NCBI GenBank assembly: GCA_038237515.1
Contig: JBBRYP010000010.1
Span: 1-64,000 of the forward strand
Source: JBBQDZ01 sp038237515
GTDB taxonomy: Bacteria > Actinomycetota > Thermoleophilia > Gaiellales > Gaiellaceae
Direction: 5' to 3'
Length of the DNA stretch: 64,000 nucleotides
The notes beneath the pieces are model-generated. The model did no database searches. It was not told the origin of the DNA and saw only the letters and a program-made list of their open reading frames with translations. The position numbers were made by a program, and so were the translations under genes. Positions 17,159 to 25,005 of this stretch are shown piece after piece (positions within the stretch are counted from its first letter, which is position 1; each line of letters opens with the position of its first letter).

Positions 17159-17345
17159 GGAGGTCGGACGGCGACTCGAGGGGAGTTTCCTCCGACTCGA
17201 TGGGCTCCGTCACGCCCGCCTCACCTCGCGCCGCCGCCAGCTTTCGCTCGTCCTTCTTCTCCTGCTTCAGCGCTCGGCGCTCCTTGACCGTGCGCTCGCG
17301 CGTCATCTTCGCCATCGTCGACCGCTTCTTCGAACTCGAGCTCAT
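17124..17345 (-). CDS. Small highly charged protein whose C-terminus is supplied by a MITE
   Basis: This 73-residue protein is rich in Lys, Arg and Glu (MAKMTRERTVKERRALKQEKKDERKLAAARGE) and is predicted to form one long helix. Similar short basic proteins are common in actinobacteria, but no function is known to me. The last ten codons (GPVRKVNQGA) and the stop lie in the terminal repeat of the element at 16995-17158, so insertion probably replaced the original C-terminus. The ATG at 17345 follows AAGGGACGG; an ATG at 17315 is the alternative. Confidence 0.65.
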   Translation of the reverse strand: MSSSSKKRSTMAKMTRERTVKERRALKQEKKDERKLAAARGEAGVTEPIESEETPLESPSDLQGPVRKVNQGA

Positions 17346-17685
17346 CGAGACCGTCCCTTCTCTCTCGCCGCCTTGCCGCTCAGGAGGGCGTCCGCATGGC
17401 GGGCAAGGCTCTGTCTGCTGCTTGCTCCTCTAAGCCTAGCGGCCGCCCTCCGGTTACCTCGGACTCCGGCCCCAGCTCCGACGCGGCAGGTCCCGATCCG
17501 GCTCCGCCAGAGCCGGTCGTCCGCGTAGGCGATGTCGCTTCTTGACACAGCTGAGGGAACCTGAGTCAATCGGGACAACCGTCGGCTCGCCGAAGCATCG
17601 GGTTGGCGTGCTCGCCGACGCGCGCCCCTCGACTCGCGGCTACGCGGGCGGCGCCAACAGCCATCGCGAAGGAAAGGCGAGACCG
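17346..17685. other. Intergenic region with hairpin and promoter candidate
   Basis: No convincing gene is present in these 340 bases. A perfect 7-bp hairpin (CCGGCTC-CGCCA-GAGCCGG) lies at 17498-17516. A -35-like TTGACA at 17542-17547 is followed after 17 bases by GTCAAT at 17565-17570, a plausible promoter for the gene starting at 17686. Confidence 0.5.
17542..17570 (+). promoter_or_regulatory. Candidate promoter of the Asp-box protein gene
   Basis: A perfect -35 TTGACA at 17542 is followed by a 17-base spacer and GTCAAT, which matches the -10 consensus at three of six positions. The downstream gene begins at 17686, leaving a leader of about 110 bases. Confidence 0.45.
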
Positions 17686-19170
17686 ATGAGCCCCGATCAA
17701 GAGAGCTTCAAGACGCGCGCGTTCCGGGTCCAGGCGAAGAAGGTCAAGGGTCCCTACCCGGCGCAGAAGCACCGAGCGGAGGAGGAAGAGGAGCCGCGGC
17801 GCAGTCGGGTGCCGAAGGCTCGGCGGCCGATCCCGCTCGAGGAGCGATCGTCTCCGACGAAGCTCATGGACGCGAAGAAGGGTGCCGGCGAACCGCCTGG
17901 CGACCCCGTTCGTTTCTACGTCTACGAGCGCACCGGCAAGACCGGCCCCATGGACGAGAACAAGGGCTCGCTCGACGTCAGCGGCGCCGACAGCGAGAGC
18001 GGCGTCGTCCTGCTTTCCGGCAACTGGTTCTGCCACTACTCCACCGACGGTGGCGCGACCTTCACGTCTGCAGACCCGACGACCGTCTTCCCCGGCTGGG
18101 CCGCGCATTCCTTCTGCTGCGACCAGATCGTCGTCTACGTCCGGGAGATCGACCGCTTCGTCTGGTTCATGCAGCACGGCGCCGACTCGAAAGGCATCGG
18201 CGCGTTCCGGGTCGCCGTCGCGTCGCCGGCCGCGATCAAGAAGAAGTTCACGAGTGCCTGGACGTACTGGGACTTCACCGCGTCGACCTTCGGGCTCTCC
18301 GAAGACATGGACTACCCCGACCTGTCCTTCACGAACGAGTTCCTCCATGTCTCGACGGACGCGCCGACGACGAACGGCCGGCTCGTCGCCCGCTTCGCGC
18401 TGAGCGACCTCGCCAAGGGCGGGACGCTTCCGGGGCGGCACACCTTCCCATCGGATGCGACCAACGCCGTCGGCGCCCACCTCGTGCAGGGGTCGGCCGA
18501 CGCCGGGATCTGGACGGGGCAGCCGAACAACTCGTCGTTCCAGGTCTATTCCTGGCCGGACTCGAGCACGACGTACGCGCGCTTCAAGGTCGGTGTCGCC
18601 GCCTGGCCGAACGGGACGCTCTCCTCGAAGGCTCCGAACGGGAACGACTGGCTCAGCTTCCTCTCCGGCCACGTCCCGCAGTACGAAGCCTGCGGCGCAG
18701 CCCGCCGGGGAGATGAGTTGTGGCTCGCCTGGACCGCCGCGAGCGGAACCGGGACGTCCGGCGGCTTCTCCTTTCCGAACGCACACGTGCGCGTGGCGAT
18801 CATCGACCTCTCGACGCGGAAGCTCGTCAGCGAGTCGCAGGTCTGGAACAAGGCCTACGCGTTCGCCTACCCGTCGCTCGGCGTCAACGGCAGCCAGGGG
18901 GAGGTGGGCATCGCAGTCGCCGTCGGAGGCTCCAAGAATCACGCCCACACCTCGGTGGGCATCCTCGGCGACCTGGTCGTCTGGCACCTCGACGAGGGCG
19001 ACTACACGCCCAAGCGTTGGGGTGACTACATCACCGTCCGGCAGCACGAGCGCAACCGATCGAAGTTCGCCGGCTTCGGCTACTTCATGACGAAGGACCC
19101 GATGGACACGAAGGCAGGCTATGCGAACCCGTTCTACGTCGTCTACGGACGGAAGTCACTCGGGCCCTAG
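17686..19170 (+). CDS. Asp-box (sialidase-like propeller) protein of unknown function
   Basis: The 494-residue protein has a charged, proline-rich N-terminal stretch (about 1-75) with no signal peptide. A long strand-rich region contains an Asp-box (YSTDGGATF) of the type found in sialidases and other beta-propellers. Repeated units mention WYxDF, SFTNEFLHVST and GNDWLSFLSGH. The catalytic arginines of sialidases cannot be confirmed. The ATG at 17686 is preferred, with AAGGAAAGGCG upstream. The stop codon lies inside the terminal repeat of the palindromic element that follows. Confidence 0.7.
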   Translation: MSPDQESFKTRAFRVQAKKVKGPYPAQKHRAEEEEEPRRSRVPKARRPIPLEERSSPTKLMDAKKGAGEPPGDPVRFYVYERTGKTGPMDENKGSLDVSGADSESGVVLLSGNWFCHYSTDGGATFTSADPTTVFPGWAAHSFCCDQIVVYVREIDRFVWFMQHGADSKGIGAFRVAVASPAAIKKKFTSAWTYWDFTASTFGLSEDMDYPDLSFTNEFLHVSTDAPTTNGRLVARFALSDLAKGGTLPGRHTFPSDATNAVGAHLVQGSADAGIWTGQPNNSSFQVYSWPDSSTTYARFKVGVAAWPNGTLSSKAPNGNDWLSFLSGHVPQYEACGAARRGDELWLAWTAASGTGTSGGFSFPNAHVRVAIIDLSTRKLVSESQVWNKAYAFAYPSLGVNGSQGEVGIAVAVGGSKNHAHTSVGILGDLVVWHLDEGDYTPKRWGDYITVRQHERNRSKFAGFGYFMTKDPMDTKAGYANPFYVVYGRKSLGP

Positions 19171-19322
19171 TGCGGCCTCTCATAACGTTCGACCGGAAAC
19201 GAAGGGCAGGTGGGGGCCGCACTACTCGGCCGCTTCGCGGCCGCCGGCCGCCGAGCGGCCGGAATAGTGCGGCGTCGGCGAACCGTCAGTTTCGAGCGAA
19301 ACGTTGGGAGACGCCGCACTAG
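19167..19322. mobile_element. Second palindromic element (156 bp, paired 55-bp units)
   Basis: The ends are CTAGTGCGGC and GCCGCACTAG. Inside, two 55-bp units (19169-19223 and 19266-19320) both run from AGTGCGGC to GCCGCACT and are related as imperfect inverted copies of each other. They flank a 42-base GC-rich palindrome. The architecture fits a MITE or a REP-like pair and is unrelated in sequence to the element at 16995. It encodes nothing and overlaps the stop of the upstream gene. Confidence 0.65.
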
Positions 19323-19340
19323 GTGAGGGCACGAACGTGG

Positions 19341-19367
19341 GTCGGGGGCGCGGCGGGCGCCCCCGAC
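19341..19367 (-). terminator. GC-rich hairpin downstream of a duplicated gene end
   Basis: An 11-bp perfect stem (GTCGGGGGCGC with GCGCCCCCGAC) with a 5-base loop lies just beyond the stop codon of the remnant gene end at 19378. A related G/C-rich palindromic tract lies at the corresponding place beyond the intact gene's stop. It probably acts as a terminator. Confidence 0.5.
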
Positions 19368-19377
19368 CCCGCCATCG

Positions 19378-19460
19378 CTAAGTGCCGAAGGGGAGCTCGA
19401 TGAAGCGCGAGCTGGCGTCCACGAGCCCCGCGGGCAAGGCCCGACGCGGGTGCCCCCGCT
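19378..19460 (-). pseudogene. Remnant duplicate of the 3' end of the cysteine-ladder gene
   Basis: Eighty bases ending in a TAG at 19378 match the last 80 bases of the gene ending at 19520 at about 69 positions. Read on the minus strand they encode GLVDASSRFIELPFGT followed by stop, against GLVDASSSFIELTFCK in the intact gene. The frame is lost upstream in G-rich sequence. This is the tail of a degraded tandem paralogue. Confidence 0.7.
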
Positions 19461-19519
19461 TTTGGGGGGGCCCCTACGGGGGGGGGGGGGCGGGGGGGGC
19501 CCCCCCGACCCGGCCTTCG
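19461..19519. repeat. Poly-G / GC palindromic tract
   Basis: The stretch contains several runs of seven or more G, followed by runs of C that can pair with them. It lies between the intact cysteine-ladder gene and its duplicated tail. It may form a terminator or a G-quadruplex. Long homopolymers are error-prone in sequencing, so exact lengths are uncertain. Confidence 0.5.
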
Positions 19520-21526
19520 CTACTTGCAGAAGGTGAGCTCGATGAAGCTCGAGCTGGCGTCCACGAGCCCGTCGGTCAAGGCCCGACGCGTGTGCAGCCG
19601 GACTGCGTACGAGCAGCTCGGCCAGCTCCCGATGCTCTCGTGGTGGACGCCGAAGCCGCCGCGGGCGGTGATGTTGTCCGCGGGCGGATTGCTGATCGGC
19701 GGCAGCGCGGGAATCACGAGCGGCGGGCTCGCCGCCGTGATGATCTGGACGAACCACTGCGCCATGAACTCGTGGTCAGCCGTGTACTCGATATCGAGAT
19801 CGGTGCTCAGAGGCGAGCACGGCGTCCCGCCGCCGGTATGGAACTGAACGAGGTTCAGCAGCTGCACCTCGGTCCAGTTGTTGATCCGGATCTTCGGCAG
19901 CGAGTTCGTGAAGTCTGCCGGGCCGGCCACGCCGACGCGTGTGGCCTCGAAGACGATCGCGAGGTCCCGGCCGTTCTTCTGGGCCGGCCCCGGCACCTCG
20001 ACGCCGGCGAGTACTCCCGGCGCGGGGTCGCCGTCCGAGAAGGGATTCGTCGTGTCGAACCCGATCAGCGCGCCGTAGTAACCGTCGTCGCCGGCGTCGG
20101 GATCGACCTCGATCCAGCCGTCGGGGTCCGGCACGACGACGTGCGTGGGCGGGGCGTACCAGTCGGCTCCCGTGACAGGAGGCGTCGAAGGCGGTGTCGC
20201 GCCGGAGCCCTCGATCGCGATCGTCTGAGTCTGGAACGACGTCGTCGCCTTGGTCTTCCAGGGGATCGACGTCGTGTCCGCATCCGGCCACACGACTTGC
20301 CGGTAGCCGACGTTGACCCCGCAGAGCAGGTCGCCGACGAGAGGCTTCTGTGTCGCTGCCGGCAGCTCCTGGTAGAGGAACCGGTAACGCATCGGCACGC
20401 CAGGGAAGCTCGGCGAGAACTTCGGGCAGAACCCACGAAGCTGCAGACAGCCGTCGAAGGCGAACTTGGGACCGCCGTGGCCGAAGACAGCCTTGTTCGT
20501 GAGCCCGTCGCCGGGGTCGATGTCGGCGTAGATGTGGAAGTCGCCGACATGCGTGAACCAGGGATGGTTGTCGGGCCCGCAGACGCAGCGGCAGAAGACG
20601 CGGCAGCGGAAGAAGCAGAGCCAATGGCAGAGCTGGATGCAGAAGCGTTCGAGCTGTAGCTCCTTGACCGCCTGCGCGAACGCCTCCGGATCCTCCCGGC
20701 CGACCGCACCGCTGAGGCGCTCGAGAACGCTCCCCTCGGCGCGAAGCCGTCCGCTTGCCTGCGCGAACTCGAGCATCTCCTTGATCGAGGTGTCCACCTT
20801 CGCGAGGGGGAATGGCAGGCAGAAGCGGAGGCAGAGGAGCACGCAGCGCCAGCTGCAGAACCACTCGCAGATGACTGCACAACGACCTCCGAGGCCGAGC
20901 GGCACCAGAGCGCCGCGCACGAGATCGCAGTCACCGGTCTGGACGGCCTTCAGCACGGCGGCAAAGGCCTTTTCGTCGCCGCCGATTGCGCCGATCGTCT
21001 CGCCGGCGGCAGCAAGCTCCTCGACGAGGTTCTGACGTCGGATCGGGATCGGTGAACACACGACCCGGCAGATGAGCCGGCACCGAACGAGGCAGGCCCA
21101 GTGGCAGAGCAGGTGGCACCAGCGCTCGGCCTTGGCCTCGGAGATCAGGCGCTTGAAGGACTCCTGGTCGCGGTCCTCGACCGAGGTGGCCAGCAGCTCG
21201 ACGAGCTCCTCGTCGGCCGTCACGCGGCGCACGACCTCGGCGAACTCGCGGATCTCGCCGATCGTCGGCGGCTTCTCCGGCGGCGGGCCGCAGAGCTCCA
21301 GGCAGATCAGGACGCACTCCTTGGTGCAGAGCCAGTCGCAGACCACGCGGCAGTACCGCCGGAGCTCCAGCCGTTCGAGGAGCGAGTTGAACGACTCTCC
21401 ATCCTGTGCCCGGAACGCGTCCACTGCGGCCCGGAACGTCCCCTCGTCCTCGCTCAGGCGCCCGATCGCCTCCGACGCTTCCAGCAGGTCGCGGGCGACC
21501 TCGTTCTCCTCAGCCTTGTCGGGCAT
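19520..21526 (-). CDS. Cysteine-ladder repeat protein, four C-x3-C modules plus C-terminal domain (unknown function)
   Basis: The first 320 residues hold four modules of 78-80 residues. Each has two or three amphipathic helices (AIGRLSEDEGTFRAAVDAF...SFNSLLERLEL) ending in a run of cysteines at every fourth position: C59-63-67-71-75-79, C137-141-145-149-153-157, C216-220-224-228-232-236, and C296-300-304-308-312-314-316. A Trp two residues after the second Cys is kept in all four. In a helix the cysteines would line one face, suiting metal, cluster or disulfide chemistry. Residues 320-668 form a different, strand-rich domain without a recognised family. There is no signal peptide. The gene is divergent from a SARP regulator. 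AAAGGGG precedes the ATG. Confidence 0.8.
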   Translation of the reverse strand: MPDKAEENEVARDLLEASEAIGRLSEDEGTFRAAVDAFRAQDGESFNSLLERLELRRYCRVVCDWLCTKECVLICLELCGPPPEKPPTIGEIREFAEVVRRVTADEELVELLATSVEDRDQESFKRLISEAKAERWCHLLCHWACLVRCRLICRVVCSPIPIRRQNLVEELAAAGETIGAIGGDEKAFAAVLKAVQTGDCDLVRGALVPLGLGGRCAVICEWFCSWRCVLLCLRFCLPFPLAKVDTSIKEMLEFAQASGRLRAEGSVLERLSGAVGREDPEAFAQAVKELQLERFCIQLCHWLCFFRCRVFCRCVCGPDNHPWFTHVGDFHIYADIDPGDGLTNKAVFGHGGPKFAFDGCLQLRGFCPKFSPSFPGVPMRYRFLYQELPAATQKPLVGDLLCGVNVGYRQVVWPDADTTSIPWKTKATTSFQTQTIAIEGSGATPPSTPPVTGADWYAPPTHVVVPDPDGWIEVDPDAGDDGYYGALIGFDTTNPFSDGDPAPGVLAGVEVPGPAQKNGRDLAIVFEATRVGVAGPADFTNSLPKIRINNWTEVQLLNLVQFHTGGGTPCSPLSTDLDIEYTADHEFMAQWFVQIITAASPPLVIPALPPISNPPADNITARGGFGVHHESIGSWPSCSYAVRLHTRRALTDGLVDASSSFIELTFCK

Positions 21527-21586
21527 CGAACATTCCCCTTTCCGTGTCGGCCGCAGGGCTCGTCGGGATCCAGCCTGTCGGCGACC

Positions 21587-21637
21587 CGTCAGCGCCGTGT
21601 CACCGCCGCGTCACCTCCGCGTCACCTCGTCGTTGAC
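21587..21637 (+). promoter_or_regulatory. Five 11-bp-spaced heptamers (SARP-type operator) with -35 box
   Basis: Heptamers CGTCAGC, TGTCACC, CGTCACC, CGTCACC and CGTTGAC begin at 21587, 21598, 21609, 21620 and 21631, an exact 11-bp period. SARP regulators are known to bind heptameric direct repeats at 11-bp spacing close to the -35 region. The last repeat overlaps TTGACA (21633-21638), a good -35 box for the SARP gene at 21687. The array lies between two divergent genes and could control both. Confidence 0.75.
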
Positions 21638-21686
21638 ACCGGCCGGGGAAATCTGAGATCGTGACGGCACCAGCAAGGGAGCCCCT

Positions 21687-22508
21687 GTGTCGAGGTCGAC
21701 CACACCGTTGCTGCGGCAGAACGTTCTTGGGCCCCCCGGGCCCGGCTGCGGCCTGCGCCTCGAGCTCCTCGGCGGGTTCGAGCTCCGTCGAGCGCGCGTC
21801 CCGATCCGCCTGCCGCTGAACGCGCGGCGCCTCCTCGCCTTCCTGGCGCTCCAGGCGCGACCCCGCCTGCGTGCATACGTGGCCGGAACGCTCTGGCCCG
21901 ACACCACCGAGGCGCGCGCCCACGCGTGCCTGCGGACGACGTTGTGGCGGCTCCGAACGGCGGACGAGCGGCTCGTCGAGGCAACCGGGGCGGATATGGG
22001 CCTGGGTAGGGGGGTGGCCGTCGACGCGCGTGAAGTCGGCACGTCGGCGCATCGGGTGCTCCGCGGGGAGACGGTGGGCGCTGCCGAGGCCGAGGCGCTC
22101 GCCACCGCAGGGGACCTGCTCCCCGACTGGTACGACGAGTGGATCCCCGTCGAGCGGGAGCACCTGCGTCAGCTCCGGCTGCACGCCCTCGACGTGCTCT
22201 GCACGAACCTGATCGCAGCCGGACGCCTTGCCGAGGCGACGGAGGTCGGCCTCGCGTCGGTCGCGGGCGACCCGCTCCGCGAGAGCGCGCACCGGCTGCT
22301 GATGACCGCGTACCTTCGCGAGGGCAATCCGGCGGACGCGATCCGCCAGTACCGCCTCTTCCGGGCGCAGCTCCGCAAGCAGCTCGACCTGGCGCCCTCA
22401 CCCGCGATCGAGGAGCTCGTCCGTGCCGCCTGCGGTCACGAAGCGTCCGGAGAGCTCGGCCCCGCCTCCGCGCCGCGCGCACGCGACGGCATCCACTCGG
22501 TTCGGTGA
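21687..22508 (+). CDS. SARP-family transcriptional activator (winged helix + BTAD)
   Basis: This 273-residue regulator begins at a GTG with AGGGAG upstream. Residues about 20-115 form an OmpR-like winged helix (LRLELLGGFELRRARVPIRL, RRLLAFLALQARPRLRAYVAGTLWPD, ARACLRTTLWRLR-type pattern). Residues about 120-250 form the bacterial transcriptional activation domain of helical repeats (HRLLMTAYLREGNPADAIRQYRLFRAQLRKQLDLAPSP). SARPs usually switch on specialised metabolite clusters. Here the closest target is the divergent cysteine-ladder gene, and the heptamer array upstream suggests autoregulation. Confidence 0.9.
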   Translation: MSRSTTPLLRQNVLGPPGPGCGLRLELLGGFELRRARVPIRLPLNARRLLAFLALQARPRLRAYVAGTLWPDTTEARAHACLRTTLWRLRTADERLVEATGADMGLGRGVAVDAREVGTSAHRVLRGETVGAAEAEALATAGDLLPDWYDEWIPVEREHLRQLRLHALDVLCTNLIAAGRLAEATEVGLASVAGDPLRESAHRLLMTAYLREGNPADAIRQYRLFRAQLRKQLDLAPSPAIEELVRAACGHEASGELGPASAPRARDGIHSVR

Positions 22509-22569
22509 CACAGCCCGGGTGCTGGCGGAATCTCGGTGCCCATTCTGGGCGGGCCTGGCCGCAGGACGA

Positions 22570-22986
22570 CTACTTGACTCGCGGCGCGGCGACCGGGCAC
22601 TTCACGCCCGAGGCCTTCTTCAGAACCACGCACGTGTCGGTACTCAGCTTCGGCCCCGTCCTCGCACGCACGAGACCGAGGAACTCCCCCGCGACCTGCG
22701 CGAGGTAGGTGTGCCCGTCGGAGCTGACGTCGAGCTCGACGGTGAGTCCGGTCGCGAGATCGTCGCCGAGCCCCTTGCTCCGCGTGACGAGGTCGGCGAG
22801 GTGGGAGGTGTAGCGGCCGCGCGCACCAGTGTAGACCCGCTCAGCCGCGTCGATCCGCGCGATCGCGCTGAGCGCGCGAGTCGCCTTTTCCTTCGCGGAC
22901 AGGCTGCCCTTGTGCGAGCGCGTCAGGAGCGGGACGAGGAAGAACACCACCGCCAGGATGAGAAGCAGCGGCGCGAAACGTCTCAT
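22570..22986 (-). CDS. Membrane-anchored pilin-like secreted protein
   Basis: This 138-residue protein begins MRRFAPLLLILAVVFFLVPLLT, a signal-anchor helix. It continues with a helical stretch (SAKEKATRALSAIARIDAAERVYTGARGRY) and a strand-rich tail containing two cysteines (DTCVV...VKCPV) that may form a disulfide loop. The order resembles type IV pilin-like or pseudopilin proteins, although no prepilin glycine/glutamate cleavage motif precedes the helix. The ATG at 22986 is chosen over a GTG at 22998. Confidence 0.65.
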   Translation of the reverse strand: MRRFAPLLLILAVVFFLVPLLTRSHKGSLSAKEKATRALSAIARIDAAERVYTGARGRYTSHLADLVTRSKGLGDDLATGLTVELDVSSDGHTYLAQVAGEFLGLVRARTGPKLSTDTCVVLKKASGVKCPVAAPRVK

Positions 22987-22998
22987 CTGCGGCGACAC

Positions 22999-23461
22999 GT
23001 CTCGACGTTAGTGGGTCAGCGCCCACTTGTCACGCGCGAACCGTCACGCGGCTGCCGAACCCGGACGGTTGACGAACCGTCCCAAGGGGAGGAGGTGAAT
23101 CGCAACCGCGACGAGTCGAACCGGCACCCCCGCCCCCGCCGCCACGTAGAACGCGAACGACGGTGCCGCGCACGGGACGGGTGTCCAGCCGCCTGGGCGC
23201 GTAGGCCTCGGTGTCTTCGGGCCTACCGGCCCAGGGTCGATCGTCGTCGTCCCCTGCGCCTCCGGGCGCTGCCCTGGGTCGAGAACACGTTCGTTATTCG
23301 CTTCCGGACGGCGTAGCCCCGCTGCGGTAACGCGTGCGCGGCGTGGCGCGGCCGACTACGATGTGAGAGCGGGGTCGGCGCCCGGGTTGGACTACGGCAG
23401 TCCAGCCATACTGCGGCTGGGCGTTCCTGTGGAGTCGGCCCCGCAGCGGCTCGCGCGCGCG
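22999..23461. other. Intergenic region with palindrome, strong SD-like site and hairpins
   Basis: No confident gene is present. A 16-bp palindrome ACGGTTGACGAACCGT (about 23065-23080) contains a TTGACG. It is followed by AAGGGGAGGAGGTGA, a very strong Shine-Dalgarno match. The only frame it could serve is an arginine-rich one from GTG 23094 to 23316 that I do not trust. Two small hairpins (GGACTACGGCAGTCC and CAGCCATACTGCGGCTG, about 23391-23428) follow the end of livF and may terminate that operon. Confidence 0.4.
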
Positions 23462-24169
23462 TCAGCGACCGAGGTAGGCCTTCTTCAAGTCCTCGTGCGC
23501 CAGCAGCGCCGGCGCGTCGTCGGCGAGCACGACCCGCCCCGTCTGGAGGACGTAGCCGCGGTCGGCGATCGAGAGCGAGACGTTCGCGTTCTGCTCGACG
23601 ACGAGAATCGCGACCCCGGACTCGTGCACCTGCTTGATGATCTCGAAGTTCCGCTCCACGAGGATCGGGGCGAGCCCCATCGACGGCTCGTCCATCAGCA
23701 TCAGCTTCGGCCGTGACATGAGCGCCCGCCCCATCGCCACCATCTGCTGCTCGCCGCCCGAGAGCGTTCCGGCGAGCTGGGCGCGGCGCTCGTGGAGGAG
23801 CGGGAAGAGCTCGAAGACCCGGTCGTAGTCGGCCTCGTCTCCGCCGCCGCGCAGGTAGGCGCCCATCTGGAGGTTCTCGAGCACCGTCATCGGCGCGAAG
23901 AGCCGGCGGTTCTCGGGAACGATCGCGATGCCGCGGGCGATCCTGTAGCTCGTCGGTCGCTGCGTCACGTCCTCACCGGCGAACCGGACGCTCCCCCGCC
24001 GGGGCCGGACGATGCCGAGGATCGTCTTCAGCGTCGTCGACTTGCCGGAGGCGTTGCCCCCGAGCAGGCAGACGAGCTCGCCCTCCTCGACGGCGAGGCT
24101 GACGCCCTGGAGGATGTGGATCGGGCCGTAGTAGGTGTCGACCGCGTCGAGCTCGAGCAGCGGGCTCAT
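23462..24169 (-). CDS. livF: Branched-chain amino acid-type ABC transporter ATPase LivF (system 1)
   Basis: This 235-residue ATPase shows Walker A (GGNASGKST; the usual GAGKST is replaced by ASGKST), the signature LSGGEQQM, Walker B LMLMDEPSMGLAP, and the family phrases IVPENRRLF and LVVEQN typical of LivF. It is the last gene of livJ-H-M-G-F and overlaps livG by 4 bases (ATGA). HAAT-family importers carry branched-chain amino acids, amides, urea or aromatic acids, so the substrate is open. Confidence 0.92.
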   Translation of the reverse strand: MSPLLELDAVDTYYGPIHILQGVSLAVEEGELVCLLGGNASGKSTTLKTILGIVRPRRGSVRFAGEDVTQRPTSYRIARGIAIVPENRRLFAPMTVLENLQMGAYLRGGGDEADYDRVFELFPLLHERRAQLAGTLSGGEQQMVAMGRALMSRPKLMLMDEPSMGLAPILVERNFEIIKQVHESGVAILVVEQNANVSLSIADRGYVLQTGRVVLADDAPALLAHEDLKKAYLGR

Positions 24170-24972
24170 TTCGTCTCCGCCGCCCGCAGGCCCAGGTAGG
24201 CCTCGACCACGCGCGGGTCGGTCGCGACCTGCTCGAACGAGCCCTCCGCGATCTTCTCGCCGTGATCCAGGGCGACCACGCGATCGGAGATGCCCTCGAC
24301 GACGTGCATGTCGTGCTCGATGACGAGGATCGTGAAGCCGCCTTCGTCGCGAAGGCGGCCGATCAGCTCGGCGATCTCGTGCGTCTCGGAGGGGTTCATG
24401 CCCGCGGCGGGCTCGTCGAGGAGCAGGATCTTCGGGTTGGTCGCCGTCGCCCGAGCGATCTCGAGCCGCCGCCGGTTCGCGTAGGAGAGGCTGTAGGCGG
24501 GCTGGTTCCAGCGATAGCCCATCAGGCGCTGGCCGAAGAAGGAGAGCCGCTCCTCGGCGAGGCGGTGGATCTCGCGCTCCTCCCGCCGCGCGTGCGGCGT
24601 ACGGAGGATCGACTGGAAGACGTTCGCCCGCGTGTGGCTGTACGCGGCCGCCATCACGTTCTCCTTCACGGTCATGTTCAGGAAGAGGCGGAGCGTCTGG
24701 AAGGTCCGCGCAACCCCCCGCTTGCAGATCGCGTGCGGTCGCAGGCCGACGATGCTGCGTCCCTCGAGCAGGAGGTCGCCCGCGTCCGGGCGATAGACGC
24801 CGGTGACGAGGTTGAAGACAGTCGTCTTGCCTGCCCCGTTCGGCCCGATGACGCTCACGACCTGGCCCTTGCCGACCTCCAGGTCGAGCCCGTCGACGAC
24901 GGTCAGGCCGCCGAAGCGCTTCGTCACCCCGCGGAGCGCGAGCACCGGCTCGGCCTTCACTGCCAGCCCCAA
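24166..24972 (-). CDS. livG: Branched-chain amino acid-type ABC transporter ATPase LivG (system 1)
   Basis: This 268-residue ATPase has Walker A (GPNGAGKTT), Q-loop region VARTFQTLRLF, signature (LSYANRRRLEIAR, the relaxed form usual in LivG), Walker B (ILLLDEPAAGMNP) and H-loop (VIEHDM). LivG and LivF form the ATPase heterodimer below the LivH/LivM channel. A spacer of about 100 bases with two hairpins separates it from livM upstream. Confidence 0.92.
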   Translation of the reverse strand: MGLAVKAEPVLALRGVTKRFGGLTVVDGLDLEVGKGQVVSVIGPNGAGKTTVFNLVTGVYRPDAGDLLLEGRSIVGLRPHAICKRGVARTFQTLRLFLNMTVKENVMAAAYSHTRANVFQSILRTPHARREEREIHRLAEERLSFFGQRLMGYRWNQPAYSLSYANRRRLEIARATATNPKILLLDEPAAGMNPSETHEIAELIGRLRDEGGFTILVIEHDMHVVEGISDRVVALDHGEKIAEGSFEQVATDPRVVEAYLGLRAAETK

Positions 24973-25005
24973 GGCGGTCGCTTGCGACGCCGACCTGGAG
25001 GCCCT

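Noticed and set aside
17566..19047. A 493-codon minus-strand frame opposite the Asp-box gene
   Set aside because: Arg/Asp/Val-rich composition typical of antisense frames, and no ribosome binding site or motif.
23015..23046. Three GTCA motifs at 14-bp spacing upstream of the pilin-like gene as a SARP site
   Set aside because: SARP operators use 11-bp spacing; 14 bp puts the repeats on different faces of the helix.
23094..23316. A 73-codon Arg-rich frame after a strong Shine-Dalgarno sequence
   Set aside because: The composition looks non-protein-like (very high Arg and Pro, no helix pattern) and the spacing from the SD to the GTG is too tight. The SD match may be coincidental.
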